A stretch of DNA of 64,000 bases from Novosphingopyxis baekryungensis DSM 16222 (lineage in GTDB: Bacteria; Pseudomonadota; Alphaproteobacteria; Sphingomonadales; Sphingomonadaceae). This document shows positions 48,058-56,037 of the stretch, piece after piece (position 1 is the first letter of the stretch; each line of letters starts with the position of its first letter). Made by a program: the position numbers and the translations under genes. The stretch lies in the NCBI RefSeq assembly GCF_000420305.1, contig NZ_ATUR01000004.1, forward strand, positions 310,001 through 374,000. The letters run 5' to 3'. The notes beneath the pieces are model-generated. The model ran no database searches. It worked only from the letters and a program-made list of their open reading frames with translations, and had not been told where the DNA came from.

Positions 48058-48696
48058 CTAGGCGTCTCCGCGCCCGTCCGCGATGGTATCGAGCCGTTCC
48101 ATCAGCTCTTCGAACGGCTGGCTCTCGCCTTCCTTGGCATCGGGCAGGGGATCGTCGCCGGCCATGATCTCTTCCAGCGCAGTGCGCGCACGGGCCACGC
48201 GGCTTTTCACCGTGCCCACGGCCACGCCGGTAATCTCGGCGGCGTCCTTGTAGGAAAAGCCGCCCGCGCCAACCAGGATCAGCGATTCGCGCTGGCCCAC
48301 GGGCAATTTAGACAGCGCCCGCTGCATGTCCGCCAGCTCGATATGCCGTTCCTGATGCACCGGGCTAACCAGCAGCTTTTCCGCCGCAATCTCGTTCCAT
48401 TCGCCCTTGAACTTGGAACGGCGCATTTCGGACAGGAACAGGTTGCGCAGGATCACGAAGATCCAGGCGCGGAAATTGGTGCCGGCACGGAAACTGGCGC
48501 GTGCGGACCAGGCGCGCAGGAGCGCGTCCTGCACCAGATCGTCGGCAAATTCCGGCTGACTGCCGGTCAAGGACCGCGAAAACGCGCGCAGCTGCGGCAG
48601 CACCTCGGTAAGATGCTCGCGAAACTGGTCGTCCGTCAGGACTTCATGTGCCTCTTTGTCGGCCATCAATATGCTTTCACCAACCGCCTGCCCCAT
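48058..48696 (-). CDS. ecfG: General stress response sigma factor EcfG (ECF15)
   Basis: This is an ECF sigma factor of about 212 residues that directs the alphaproteobacterial general stress response and is held by NepR. Region 2 is RSLTGSQPEFADDLVQDALLR followed by WSARASFRAGTNFRAWIFVIL and RNLFLSEMRR; region 4 is LPVGQRESLILVGAGGFSYKD with AEITGVAVGTVKSRVARART. These match the EcfG type closely. There is an acidic C-terminal tail, EELMERLDTIADGR. Starts at 48696 (MGQAV) and 48666 (MADKEAHEV) are both possible. Unlike the common nepR-ecfG pair, ecfG here follows a small membrane ORF and phyR on the minus strand. Confidence 0.92.
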   Translation of the reverse strand: MGQAVGESILMADKEAHEVLTDDQFREHLTEVLPQLRAFSRSLTGSQPEFADDLVQDALLRAWSARASFRAGTNFRAWIFVILRNLFLSEMRRSKFKGEWNEIAAEKLLVSPVHQERHIELADMQRALSKLPVGQRESLILVGAGGFSYKDAAEITGVAVGTVKSRVARARTALEEIMAGDDPLPDAKEGESQPFEELMERLDTIADGRGDA

Positions 48697-48728
48697 TCAC
48701 CTGCCCCGATTATGGACAGCGACGGTCC

Positions 48729-48881
48729 TCAGTAAGAACCCGTCATCCAGACGATGCTCAGCGCCACGATGGCGATCACCGTCGAAATTACCAGAACATA
48801 GCGTGCAATGTGCGGCGTTGAGCCAGCACGCGCCCGGTCTTTTTCCAAATCGATATCTTCGTTGTTCTGATTATTGTCCAT
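48729..48881 (-). CDS. Small single-helix membrane protein, 50 residues
   Basis: An open frame of 50 residues is preceded by GGAGGGG seven bases before ATG 48881. The first half is acidic and polar (NNQNNEDIDLEKDRARAG), then a single hydrophobic helix follows (IARYVLVISTVIAIVALSIVW). It lies between phyR and ecfG on the same strand, 32 bases ahead of ecfG's ATG 48696. It is too short to be caught by usual length cutoffs, but the ribosome site and clear membrane helix support it. A regulator or sensor role in the stress response is only a guess. No homologue name comes to mind. Confidence 0.7.
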   Translation of the reverse strand: MDNNQNNEDIDLEKDRARAGSTPHIARYVLVISTVIAIVALSIVWMTGSY

Positions 48882-48898
48882 GACAATACCCCTCCTAT

Positions 48899-48924
48899 CC
48901 GCTCCGCCTAGATAAGCGGAGCGG
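48899..48924 (-). terminator. Hairpin between phyR and the small membrane ORF
   Basis: A perfect 9-bp stem (48899-48907 with 48916-48924) and an 8-base loop. No T run follows on either strand, so it may be an attenuating or processing hairpin rather than a full terminator. Confidence 0.45.
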
Positions 48925-48953
48925 TTCTGTCCACAAGATGCAGATTGCCCCGA

Positions 48954-49754
48954 TCAAACAGGAACGTTCATTCCGTCGAAAAACAGCGCCTGTGCAATGG
49001 CGGTCTTTACCGTATCGCGTTGGAAGGGCTTGGTGATCAGGAAGGCCGGCTCCGGCTTTTCGCCGGTCAGCAGGCGTTCCGGGAACGCCGTGATGAAGAT
49101 CACCGGCACATGATGATCGGACAGAATGTCCTTCACCGCGTCGATGCCCGAGCTGTTGTCGGCAAGCTGAATGTCCGCCAGCACGAGCGTGGGATTATGC
49201 TCCTTGGCAGCGGCAACCGCTTCATCCCGGGTCACGGCAATCGCCGCGACTTCATGGCCGGATTCCGTGACGATGGTTTCGATGTCCATCGCGATGATCG
49301 GCTCATCCTCGATGATCAGCACGCGGGCATGGGTCTGACGGTCGATCTCATCGGTCGCCTCGGCCACCAGCGCGCGCACCCGATCCACATCCTCGTTCAG
49401 GAGGATCGCCGCTTCGCTTTCGGTGAACCCTTCCATGGTGGTGAGGAGCAACGCACGGCGGGATTTCGGCGTGAGATCGGCCAGCCGCTTCTGCACGATC
49501 ATGTCATTGCCGACATCGGCATCGCTGCGCGGACCGGCCTCTTCGCTGATGCGCCAGAAAGCCTCGAAGGTCTTGTAGAGCGCAATCCGCGGCTCGAGAT
49601 CGGACGGGAATTCCTCCGGCGCATCGACGATGGATTGCAGCGTGGCGCGTACGATTGTGTCGCCCGACTGCTGGCTGCCCGTGAGCGCACGCGCATAGCG
49701 GCGAACATATGGAAGATGCGGCGCAAGTTTTTCGCCTAAAGTTTTTTCGCTCAT
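48954..49754 (-). CDS. phyR: Response regulator PhyR (anti-anti-sigma)
   Basis: This is the master regulator of the general stress response. It has 266 residues: an EcfG-like sigma-mimic domain at 1-125 (LAPHLPYVRRYARALTGSQQ) and a C-terminal receiver domain (VLIIEDEPIIAMDIETIV, LADIQLADNSSGIDAV with the phospho-acceptor Asp near residue 193, VIFITAFPERLLTGEKPE, FLITKPF). When phosphorylated it binds NepR and frees EcfG. ATG 49754 with AGGG upstream fits the family start (MSEKTLGEKLAPH); ATG 49781 would add nine residues. A candidate EcfG promoter lies upstream at 49798-49824. It is divergent from nepR. Confidence 0.96.
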   Translation of the reverse strand: MSEKTLGEKLAPHLPYVRRYARALTGSQQSGDTIVRATLQSIVDAPEEFPSDLEPRIALYKTFEAFWRISEEAGPRSDADVGNDMIVQKRLADLTPKSRRALLLTTMEGFTESEAAILLNEDVDRVRALVAEATDEIDRQTHARVLIIEDEPIIAMDIETIVTESGHEVAAIAVTRDEAVAAAKEHNPTLVLADIQLADNSSGIDAVKDILSDHHVPVIFITAFPERLLTGEKPEPAFLITKPFQRDTVKTAIAQALFFDGMNVPV

Positions 49755-49797
49755 GATATCCCTGAAATCTGAGTTGTTCATCGCCAGCAACCACGCC

Positions 49798-49824
49798 AAC
49801 GGCTGGGTTCGGTCCTGTTGTTCC
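49798..49824 (-). promoter_or_regulatory. Candidate EcfG-type promoter of phyR
   Basis: On the minus strand GGAAC (49824-49820) and CGTT (49801-49798) are spaced by 18 bases. The published GSR consensus is GGAAC, 16-17 bases, CGTT, so the spacer is one longer than usual. It would start transcription about 35 bases before ATG 49754. Autoregulation of phyR is common. Confidence 0.5.
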
Positions 49825-49970
49825 GCCCGGCATGAAACCTTTTGGAGGCCGATTGGTTTCGCCTCCCACCAACAAACTAGCGGCGCGCCCATGGAATGGC
49901 AAATGCGCCGCCGCTCCCCGGAGAGAATAAATTGACTGGTCAACACGCCATGCTAGATGCACGTCCCTGA

Positions 49971-50183
49971 ATGACGGACAACGCGAAACCCAAGATGAGC
50001 AAGGAACAGGCGATGCCCAGTGCGGAAAACCGGCCTGAAAAGGCTGGATCGGCAGCGGCAGATGGCGCCTCGGCCAATACGGATTCCGATCCGATTGCGC
50101 AGGCGTTGCGCAACGCCTATCAATCCACCATCGATGAGGGCGTGCCCGACGATTTCATGGATCTGATCAGAAAGCTCGACTGA
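49971..50183 (+). CDS. nepR: Anti-sigma factor NepR
   Basis: This is a small anti-sigma factor of about 70 residues that holds EcfG until phosphorylated PhyR displaces it. The core helix pair is visible: DPIAQALRNAYQSTIDEGVPD followed by DFMDLIRKLD, the NepR signature. The N-terminal 25 residues are disordered-looking. Starts at 49971, 49995 and 50013 are all in frame; 50013 (MPSAENRPEK) has AAGGAA seven bases upstream and gives a usual NepR length. A weak sigma70-like TTGACT (49932-49937) precedes. It is divergent from phyR and its 3' end overlaps the kinase gene by 17 bases. Its partner ecfG is not directly beside it, which is unusual. Confidence 0.93.
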   Translation: MTDNAKPKMSKEQAMPSAENRPEKAGSAAADGASANTDSDPIAQALRNAYQSTIDEGVPDDFMDLIRKLD

Positions 50184-51312
50184 CCCGGCGCTTGATGCCG
50201 GCCGTGAATTCCTGTTCCGGCGGCGCAATGGAACTCAGCGGCAGCTTGATATGCACGGACAGGCCGTCCTCCAGCCATTCCTCGGTTAATTCACCGCGCA
50301 GTGCGTTGCGCACGCTCGTCGCGATCAGTCGCGTGCCGAAACCGGGTGTTCCCCGCTCCAGCGCGCCATTGCAGCCCGTTTCGCGCCAGCGCAGATACAT
50401 CGCCTCGTCGCCCGGCACATTTTCTATCGTCCAGTGAATGGCAAGACGTCCGTCAGGGCAGGACAAGGCCCCGTGCCGCCGGGCATTGGCCGCCAGTTCA
50501 TGAAGCACCATCGATAGCGCCAGCGAAGACTGCGCCCCCACGGCCACTTCCGGCCCATCGGCCTGGATACGGCCCTGCCGTGGTTCGCGCCCGATCTCCT
50601 GCTGCACGAGCAGGCTGAATTCCACCGATTCCCAATTGCGCTCCGTCAGCTTGCCATGGATCGCGGCGAGCGCGCTGATCCGCTCCTTCAGCACGCTGAG
50701 CACCTGTTCCTTCGGCCGGTCGGACCGGGCGGCCTGTTCGACAAGCGCCATGACATTGGCGAGCGAGTTTTTCACCCGGTGCTGCAATTCGCGCACCATA
50801 TGCCGGGCAAACATGTCATGCTGTTCGGCCGACGTGGCATCGTGCACCAGCACGCTCACCCCCCGCACTTCACCATCGCGCAGCACCGGATACCAATCGA
50901 CATCATAGACATGCGCGCTGGTGCTCTGCTCGTTGAGAAAGCCCGACACCCGGTCATGGCGAATGGCCTTGCCGGTCTTCAGCACCTGATCGATCGACGC
51001 GTCTGCCTGGCTGGCAAGGCCGGGCACGATGTCCGACGGCGTCTTGCCGATATGATCTTCCATGGGAATGCCGTTCAGCTCGGCCAGCGCGGCGTTGACC
51101 CTGACATGGCGGTGCTCGTCATCGAACTGCGCCAGCCCAATCGGGCTGAACTGATAGAAGGAATCGAATTCGGCGCGGGCTTGCGCCAGCTCGCGGCGCA
51201 GCGTGCGCAGCTCCTCATCGCGCTCGGCAAGCTGTTCGCGTAGCCGCGCGGCTTGATCGGCAAGATCGGCCGGACCGGTCTCTTGGCCTGTCTTGGATTG
51301 GTCGCGGCTCAT
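50167..51312 (-). CDS. PAS-HWE/HisKA_2-type histidine kinase
   Basis: This is a cytoplasmic kinase of 381 residues with no membrane helix, likely feeding PhyR. A short coiled coil (residues 15-48), a PAS domain at about 50-165 (FYQFSPIGLAQFDDEHRHVR) and an H-box, HMVRELQHRVKNSLANVMAL, with the His near residue 177, are seen. The N-box is VLHELAANARRHGAL near 272, and RWRETG (WxE) places it near the HWE or HisKA_2 type used in alphaproteobacterial stress signalling. GFGTRLI is the G2-like box. That it signals to PhyR is inferred from position. Its 3' end overlaps nepR. Confidence 0.85.
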   Translation of the reverse strand: MSRDQSKTGQETGPADLADQAARLREQLAERDEELRTLRRELAQARAEFDSFYQFSPIGLAQFDDEHRHVRVNAALAELNGIPMEDHIGKTPSDIVPGLASQADASIDQVLKTGKAIRHDRVSGFLNEQSTSAHVYDVDWYPVLRDGEVRGVSVLVHDATSAEQHDMFARHMVRELQHRVKNSLANVMALVEQAARSDRPKEQVLSVLKERISALAAIHGKLTERNWESVEFSLLVQQEIGREPRQGRIQADGPEVAVGAQSSLALSMVLHELAANARRHGALSCPDGRLAIHWTIENVPGDEAMYLRWRETGCNGALERGTPGFGTRLIATSVRNALRGELTEEWLEDGLSVHIKLPLSSIAPPEQEFTAGIKRRVSRAF

Positions 51313-51506
51313 ATGCCTCGCTCGCTTCGTCTGTCGATCGAATTAATTGGCTTGTACATACAATACGCTCAGCCCCGCTTTAAGGGTCCGGGCGCCCCGG
51401 TGATTAATGGCGCTTCCCATAGATATGTGACCCGCCTTTTACTCGCGATGGCCCGATTCCGGAACAGCCCGACATTCGGGCGCACCATGCAGCGCATCAG
51501 GGCCAA

Positions 51507-51531
51507 GGAACGCATCATGTCGCTGCCAGTT
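51507..51531 (+). promoter_or_regulatory. Candidate EcfG-type promoter of the topoisomerase IB gene
   Basis: GGAAC (51507-51511) and AGTT (51528-51531) are 16 bases apart, within the GSR spacing; the last box has A for C. It lies 75 bases before the topoisomerase start. The rest of this 293-base gap (51313-51605) shows no gene or clear RNA feature. Confidence 0.4.
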
Positions 51532-51605
51532 TCGTCCAGATGTCGGGTAATTGATGTTTATCGCCTGTCGGTCCCGCGCCGGCACGCAGCGTTCTGGAGA
51601 GTTTT

Positions 51606-52610
51606 GTGGGGCAGGCACTGATATATGTGGATGACGATCTACCGGGGATCAGTCGCCAGAAAAAGGGCAAGGGCTGGTGCTATTTCGATGCTGACGGCAA
51701 GCCCATTGCCGACAAGGAAGAAATAGCGCGGCTGAACGCGATCGCCTTTCCGCCGGCTTACCGCGACACATGGTTTTCGCCGGCGCCGAACGGACACATC
51801 CTGGCCACAGGATATGACGAGAAGGGCCGCAAGCAATATCGCTACCATCCCGATTTTCGCGCGCAGCGAGAGGGCGAGAAGTTCGAGGCCTGCCGCGCCT
51901 TCGGGCACAAGCTTCCCCTGCTGCGGGCGCGGCTGGACGAGGATATGAGCGGCCGCAAGCTGGACCATGACCGTGTGGTGGCGGCCATGGTGCGCCTGCT
52001 GGACATCACCGCGATCCGCGTGGGCAATGAGCAATATGCCGAGCGCAATAAAAGCTACGGCGCGACCACGCTGCGCCGCCGCCATGCCAAGCGCACCGGC
52101 AGGTCCCTCAATCTGGCGTTCAAGGCCAAGTCCAACAAGCAGCGCGAGGTGGCGATCACCGACCGCACCCTGCTGTCGATCATCAAGAAGATGGACGATC
52201 TGCCGGGCCAGCATCTGTTCCAGTATCTCGACGAGGACGGCGATCCGCACCCGGTCTGCAGCAATGATGTGAACGACTATATTCACGACACCATGGGCGA
52301 TGCGTTTTCCGCCAAGCATTTCCGCACCTGGTCCGCATCGGCCCATGCCTTCGAGCTGCTGGCCGATGGCTCGGGCGAGATGACGCTCAAGGCGGTGATG
52401 GAGGATGTGGCGGCGGATCTGGGCAACACGCCGACCATCGCGCGCAACAGCTATGTGCATCCCGCCGTGGTGGATTTGATCAAGGACGGGCAGGAGGCAT
52501 GGCGCAAGGACCTGCAGCTGCCACGCAAGACCAAATATCTGACGCGCCACGAACGCGGGCTGATCGATTTTCTGGACGGCTGGACCGCCGCCGACATGGT
52601 GACGGACTAA
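51606..52610 (+). CDS. DNA topoisomerase IB
   Basis: This is a eukaryote/poxvirus-type topoisomerase I of 334 residues that relaxes supercoils through a 3'-phosphotyrosine link. The active Tyr is in ARNSYVHPAVVDL near residue 282; catalytic Arg is in IRVGNEQYAERN, and KHFRTWSASAHAF gives a second Arg and a His-like position. The N-terminal part begins GISRQKKGKGWCYFDADGK. GTG 51606 has GGAGAG five bases upstream, which fixes the start. It sits beside the stress locus with a candidate EcfG promoter. In alphaproteobacteria such genes are often counted among stress-response targets; here that is inferred. Confidence 0.93.
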   Translation: MGQALIYVDDDLPGISRQKKGKGWCYFDADGKPIADKEEIARLNAIAFPPAYRDTWFSPAPNGHILATGYDEKGRKQYRYHPDFRAQREGEKFEACRAFGHKLPLLRARLDEDMSGRKLDHDRVVAAMVRLLDITAIRVGNEQYAERNKSYGATTLRRRHAKRTGRSLNLAFKAKSNKQREVAITDRTLLSIIKKMDDLPGQHLFQYLDEDGDPHPVCSNDVNDYIHDTMGDAFSAKHFRTWSASAHAFELLADGSGEMTLKAVMEDVAADLGNTPTIARNSYVHPAVVDLIKDGQEAWRKDLQLPRKTKYLTRHERGLIDFLDGWTAADMVTD

Positions 52611-52618
52611 GGCCAGGG

Positions 52619-52638
52619 ATCGCGGTTCAGACCGCGAT
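52619..52638. terminator. Hairpin between convergent genes
   Basis: An 8-bp stem (52619-52626 with 52631-52638) with a TCAG loop lies after the topoisomerase stop. No T run follows on the plus strand, so its termination role is doubtful. Confidence 0.4.
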
Positions 52639-52702
52639 GGCGCTTCCCATGCGGATGAGCACTTTGATCACCATCTTGTCCGATCGGGCCGGACGCAGCG
52701 GA

Positions 52703-52879
52703 TCAAAAATCCCAGCAGATGCCTTCATGCTCCCAGTCGCCATAGCGCACCGGGCTGTCGGCGAGCTGCTTCTTGCGCGCCTCGCTCATCGGTTCGGGCT
52801 CCGGCACGGGCGGGCTTTTGGGCAGATCCTCGGGCGGATCGAGATGGGCCGGACGTTTGCGGGCGGTGGGCCGAGCCAT
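52703..52879 (-). CDS. DUF1674 / SdhAF4-like succinate dehydrogenase assembly factor
   Basis: This is a protein of 58 residues. The end SPVRYGDWEHEGICWDF is the DUF1674 signature: RYGDWE with a C-terminal acidic-aromatic residue pair. Eukaryotic SDHAF4 binds free FAD-loaded SDHA; a similar role in complex II assembly is inferred for bacterial members. The N-terminal half is Pro/Lys-rich and disordered-looking (ARPTARKRPAHLDPPEDLPK). ATG 52879 (MARPT) follows AAAGGC; an earlier in-frame start lacks any match. It is divergent from htpX and convergent with topoisomerase IB. The sdh genes are not in this window. Confidence 0.88.
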   Translation of the reverse strand: MARPTARKRPAHLDPPEDLPKSPPVPEPEPMSEARKKQLADSPVRYGDWEHEGICWDF

Positions 52880-53023
52880 GAACATGCCTTTCGATGAAAG
52901 CGCAGGATTGCGCGGGTCGATGGAAGCGCAGGATTGCACGGGCCGATTGAACGGACCGGCATTTCACCCCATATCTGGGGAGTGGGGCGTTCCCGATCAA
53001 GCGGGGTGGCAAAGAGGAATGGC

Positions 53024-53968
53024 ATGAATCAGTTCAAGACGATGATGCTGCTGGCAGCGCTGACCGCGTTGTTCATGGCGCTGGGGTTCGCCATCGGCGG
53101 GCCGAAGGGCGCGCTGTTCGCGCTGGTTCTGGCGGCGGGCATGAACCTGTTTACCTATTGGAATGCGGACAAGATGGTGCTGCGCATGCACAATGCGCGG
53201 GAAGTGGACCGGCAGAGCGCGCCCGAATTTTACGGGCTGGTTGCCAATCTGGCGCAGCGCGCCGGGATGCCGGTGCCCAAGGTCTATATCGTCGATGATC
53301 CGCACCCCAATGCCTTTGCCACCGGGCGCGACCCCGAACATGCCGCCGTCGCCGCCACCAGTGGGCTGCTGGCCATGCTGGATCGTGACGAGATTGCCGG
53401 TGTGATGGCGCATGAGCTGGGCCATGTGAAAAACCGCGACACGCTGATCATGACCATGGTCGCCACTATTGCCGGGGCCGTGGCGATGATCGCCAATTTC
53501 GGTTTGTTCTTTCGTGATCGCAGCGCCGGCATAGCGGGCCTGGCCGCTGTCATCATGGCGCCCTTCGCCGCCATGATCGTGCAGATGGCGATCAGCCGCA
53601 CGCGCGAATATGGCGCGGACAAGGCCGGGGCGGAGATCAGCGGCAATCCGCATGCCCTTGCCAGCGCCCTGGAAAAAATCTCCCGCGGGGCGCAGACCAT
53701 TCCCAATCGCGCGGCGCAGCGCAATCCCGCAGCGGCGCAGCTCTATATCGTACCGATCGGCCTGAAACAGATGTTCTCCACCCATCCTGCGACCGAACAG
53801 CGCATCGCCAAATTGCGCGCCATGGGCGGCGCACCGCATAGGCCCGATGTGCAGCGGCTGCGCGCGGACATGTATGGCAAACGCCTGCCCGATGCGGCGG
53901 CGATTCCGGTGACGCGCAAGACCGGCGGGGGCCGTAGTGCGCTCGATCCGCTCGGCCGCGGACGTTGA
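53024..53968 (+). CDS. htpX: Membrane metalloprotease HtpX
   Basis: This is an inner-membrane zinc protease of the M48 family for quality control of membrane proteins. It has 314 residues: two N-terminal helices ([19 protein letters not shown] and [17 protein letters not shown]), the zinc motif in [15 protein letters not shown] near residue 129, two further helices, and the third ligand Glu in [29 protein letters not shown] is the C-terminal mark. GAGGAAT lies before ATG 53024. Its stop overlaps the TTG start of rsmB. The basic C-terminal tail, [14 protein letters not shown], is unstructured. Confidence 0.95.
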   Translation: MNQFKTMMLLAALTALFMALGFAIGGPKGALFALVLAAGMNLFTYWNADKMVLRMHNAREVDRQSAPEFYGLVANLAQRAGMPVPKVYIVDDPHPNAFATGRDPEHAAVAATSGLLAMLDRDEIAGVMAHELGHVKNRDTLIMTMVATIAGAVAMIANFGLFFRDRSAGIAGLAAVIMAPFAAMIVQMAISRTREYGADKAGAEISGNPHALASALEKISRGAQTIPNRAAQRNPAAAQLYIVPIGLKQMFSTHPATEQRIAKLRAMGGAPHRPDVQRLRADMYGKRLPDAAAIPVTRKTGGGRSALDPLGRGR

Positions 53969-53970
53969 CC

Positions 53971-55254
53971 ATGCCAGCAGCCAAAGCGGCGCCCGTCGAA
54001 GGACTGGCGGCCCGCCGTGCCGCCCTGCGCCTGCTGGATGCCGTTCTGCGGCGCGGGGAATCGCTGGATCAGGCCATGAGCGGCGCCGTGAAAGGCATCG
54101 GGCGCGGCGATGACCGTGCCTTGGTGCTGGCCATCATTTCCGAAACGCTGCGCCGCCTGCCCGATCTCGATGCGCTGATCGACAGCGCCACGCAGCGCCC
54201 GCTGCCGGACGATGCCAAGGCGCGCAGCGTTTTGCGGATCGCTCTGGTGCAGGCGCTGGTGCTCGGCACACCGCAACATGCCGCGATCAGCACCGCGTTG
54301 CCGCTCGTGGTCGGCGGGCCGCGGCGGCTGGTGCACGGCGTGTTCGGCACGCTGATGCGCAAGCAGGCGAAGCTGCCCGACGTCCCCGCCTTGCCGCAGA
54401 CGGTGGCCGATCGCTGGCAGGCCGCCTGGGGGCCGGAGATGGTGGAGGCCGCCGCGCGCGCCATTGCCGCCCCGCCCCCACTCGATCTGACGCTGAAACA
54501 GGGCGAGGATGCCGCCAGTTGGGCGGACAGGCTCGGCGGCCAGACCCTGGCCCCAAATCATGTCCGCCTGCCGCGCGGGAGCGAGCTGACCAGCCTGCCC
54601 GGCTTCGACGAGGGCCAGTGGTGGGTGCAGGACATTGCCGCCAGCCTGCCCGCCCGCCTGATGGGAGACGGCGCAGGCCGCCCTGTGCTGGACCTGTGCG
54701 CCGCGCCCGGTGGCAAGACCATGCAGCTGGCCGCTGCCGGCTGGGACGTCACGGCGCTGGACCAGTCCGCCAAACGGCTCGGCAGATTGTCGGAAAATCT
54801 TGCGCGCACCGGGCTGACCGCCACCATGGTGACTGCCGACGCGCTCGACTTTACGCCGGACCGGGCCTTCGATGCGGTGCTGCTCGACGCCCCATGCACG
54901 GCCACGGGCATTTTCCGCCGCCACCCCGATGTGCTCCACCGCATCGGCGCGCGCGATATTGCCGAGCGCGCCGAATTGCAGGCCGCGCTGCTCGACCGGG
55001 CGGCACAGGCGGTGAAGCCCGGCGGCGTGCTGGTCTATGCCGTCTGCTCGCTGGAACCGGAAGAAGGCGAGGAGCAGGCGCGCGCCTTCCTGTCGCGCCA
55101 TGCGGGCTTCATCACCGATGCGATCGGCAGCGATGAACTGCCCGATGGCATCGCGGCGGGCGAGCATGGCTGGCTTCGCACCTTGCCGACCATGCTGGCG
55201 GACCAGGGGCGGATGGACGGATTTTTCGTCGCGCGGTTCCGGCGGACCGACTGA
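53971..55254 (+). CDS. rsmB: 16S rRNA (cytosine-C5) methyltransferase-like RsmB/NOL1-NOP2-Sun protein
   Basis: This is an RNA m5C methyltransferase of 427 residues. The N-terminal 140 residues match the NusB-like RNA-binding domain of RsmB (ARRAALRLLDAVLRRGESLD, DRALVLAIISETLRRLPDLD). The catalytic part shows the SAM motif VLDLCAAPGGKTMQLA, the ALDQSAKRLGRL motif, LLDAPCTATGIFRRHPDVL (Cys) and YAVCSLEPEEGE (second Cys). E. coli RsmB methylates C967 of 16S RNA; site assignment here is by family only. ATG 53971 or TTG 53965 (overlapping htpX) may be the start. It is followed, after 117 bases, by rpe. Confidence 0.9.
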   Translation: MPAAKAAPVEGLAARRAALRLLDAVLRRGESLDQAMSGAVKGIGRGDDRALVLAIISETLRRLPDLDALIDSATQRPLPDDAKARSVLRIALVQALVLGTPQHAAISTALPLVVGGPRRLVHGVFGTLMRKQAKLPDVPALPQTVADRWQAAWGPEMVEAAARAIAAPPPLDLTLKQGEDAASWADRLGGQTLAPNHVRLPRGSELTSLPGFDEGQWWVQDIAASLPARLMGDGAGRPVLDLCAAPGGKTMQLAAAGWDVTALDQSAKRLGRLSENLARTGLTATMVTADALDFTPDRAFDAVLLDAPCTATGIFRRHPDVLHRIGARDIAERAELQAALLDRAAQAVKPGGVLVYAVCSLEPEEGEEQARAFLSRHAGFITDAIGSDELPDGIAAGEHGWLRTLPTMLADQGRMDGFFVARFRRTD

Positions 55255-55371
55255 TCGAAACTGGCTGACGCTGCCGCCAGGGCCAGCTATCCCCGATCTT
55301 TGCCCGCATTATCCACAGGGCTCTTTGGCGCAGGCGTTGCGATGTCTGTGCAGCATCGCTAGGGGAGCGCG

Positions 55372-56037
55372 ATGGTGCATCCATCCGTCCGCATCGCCCC
55401 TTCCATCCTCTCTGCCGACTTCGCGAAGCTCGGCGAGGAAATCCGCGCCATCGACAAGGCTGGCGCCGACTGGATCCATGTCGACGTGATGGACGGGCAT
55501 TTCGTGCCCAACATCACCATCGGCCCCGCCGTTGTGAAAGCGCTGCGCCCGCACACGGCCAAGCCGTTCGACGTGCATCTGATGATTTCCCCGGTAGACC
55601 AGTATCTGGAGGCCTTTGCCGAGGCTGGCGCGGACATCATCAGCTTCCACCCCGAAGCCGGCCCGCACCCGCATCGCACGGTGCAATCGATCAAGGCGCT
55701 CGGCAAACAGGCCGGGATCGTGCTCAATCCGGCCACGCCGCTCAGCGCGCTGGATTATCTGATGGGCGATATCGATCTGGTGCTGGTGATGAGCGTCAAT
55801 CCCGGATTTGGCGGCCAGAGCTTCATCAAGAGCCAGCTCGACAAGATTGCCGATATCCGCCGCCGCATCGATGCCAGCGGCCGTGACATCCGGCTGGAAG
55901 TCGATGGCGGGGTGGATGCCAAAACCGCGCCGCAGGTCATCGCCGCCGGCGCCGATGTGCTGGTGGCCGGCACCGCCACCTTCAAAGGTGGCCCGGATCA
56001 ATATGCCGCCAATATCGCTGGCCTGAAGGGCCAGTGA
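55372..56037 (+). CDS. rpe: Ribulose-phosphate 3-epimerase
   Basis: This is a TIM-barrel enzyme of 221 residues that interconverts ribulose-5-P and xylulose-5-P. Conserved segments are [66 protein letters not shown] and [11 protein letters not shown], with the metal His and Asp residues in place. AGGGGAG lies six bases before ATG 55372. Its stop overlaps the GTG start of the heparinase-like gene by four bases. rpe, the heparinase-like gene and purH follow in a tight run. Confidence 0.96.
   Translation: MVHPSVRIAPSILSADFAKLGEEIRAIDKAGADWIHVDVMDGHFVPNITIGPAVVKALRPHTAKPFDVHLMISPVDQYLEAFAEAGADIISFHPEAGPHPHRTVQSIKALGKQAGIVLNPATPLSALDYLMGDIDLVLVMSVNPGFGGQSFIKSQLDKIADIRRRIDASGRDIRLEVDGGVDAKTAPQVIAAGADVLVAGTATFKGGPDQYAANIAGLKGQ

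Noticed and set aside
49932-49959. TTGACT / TAGATG as a sigma70 promoter of nepR
   Set aside because: The -10 box matches the consensus poorly and the implied leader is too short for the first ATG; kept only as a remark.
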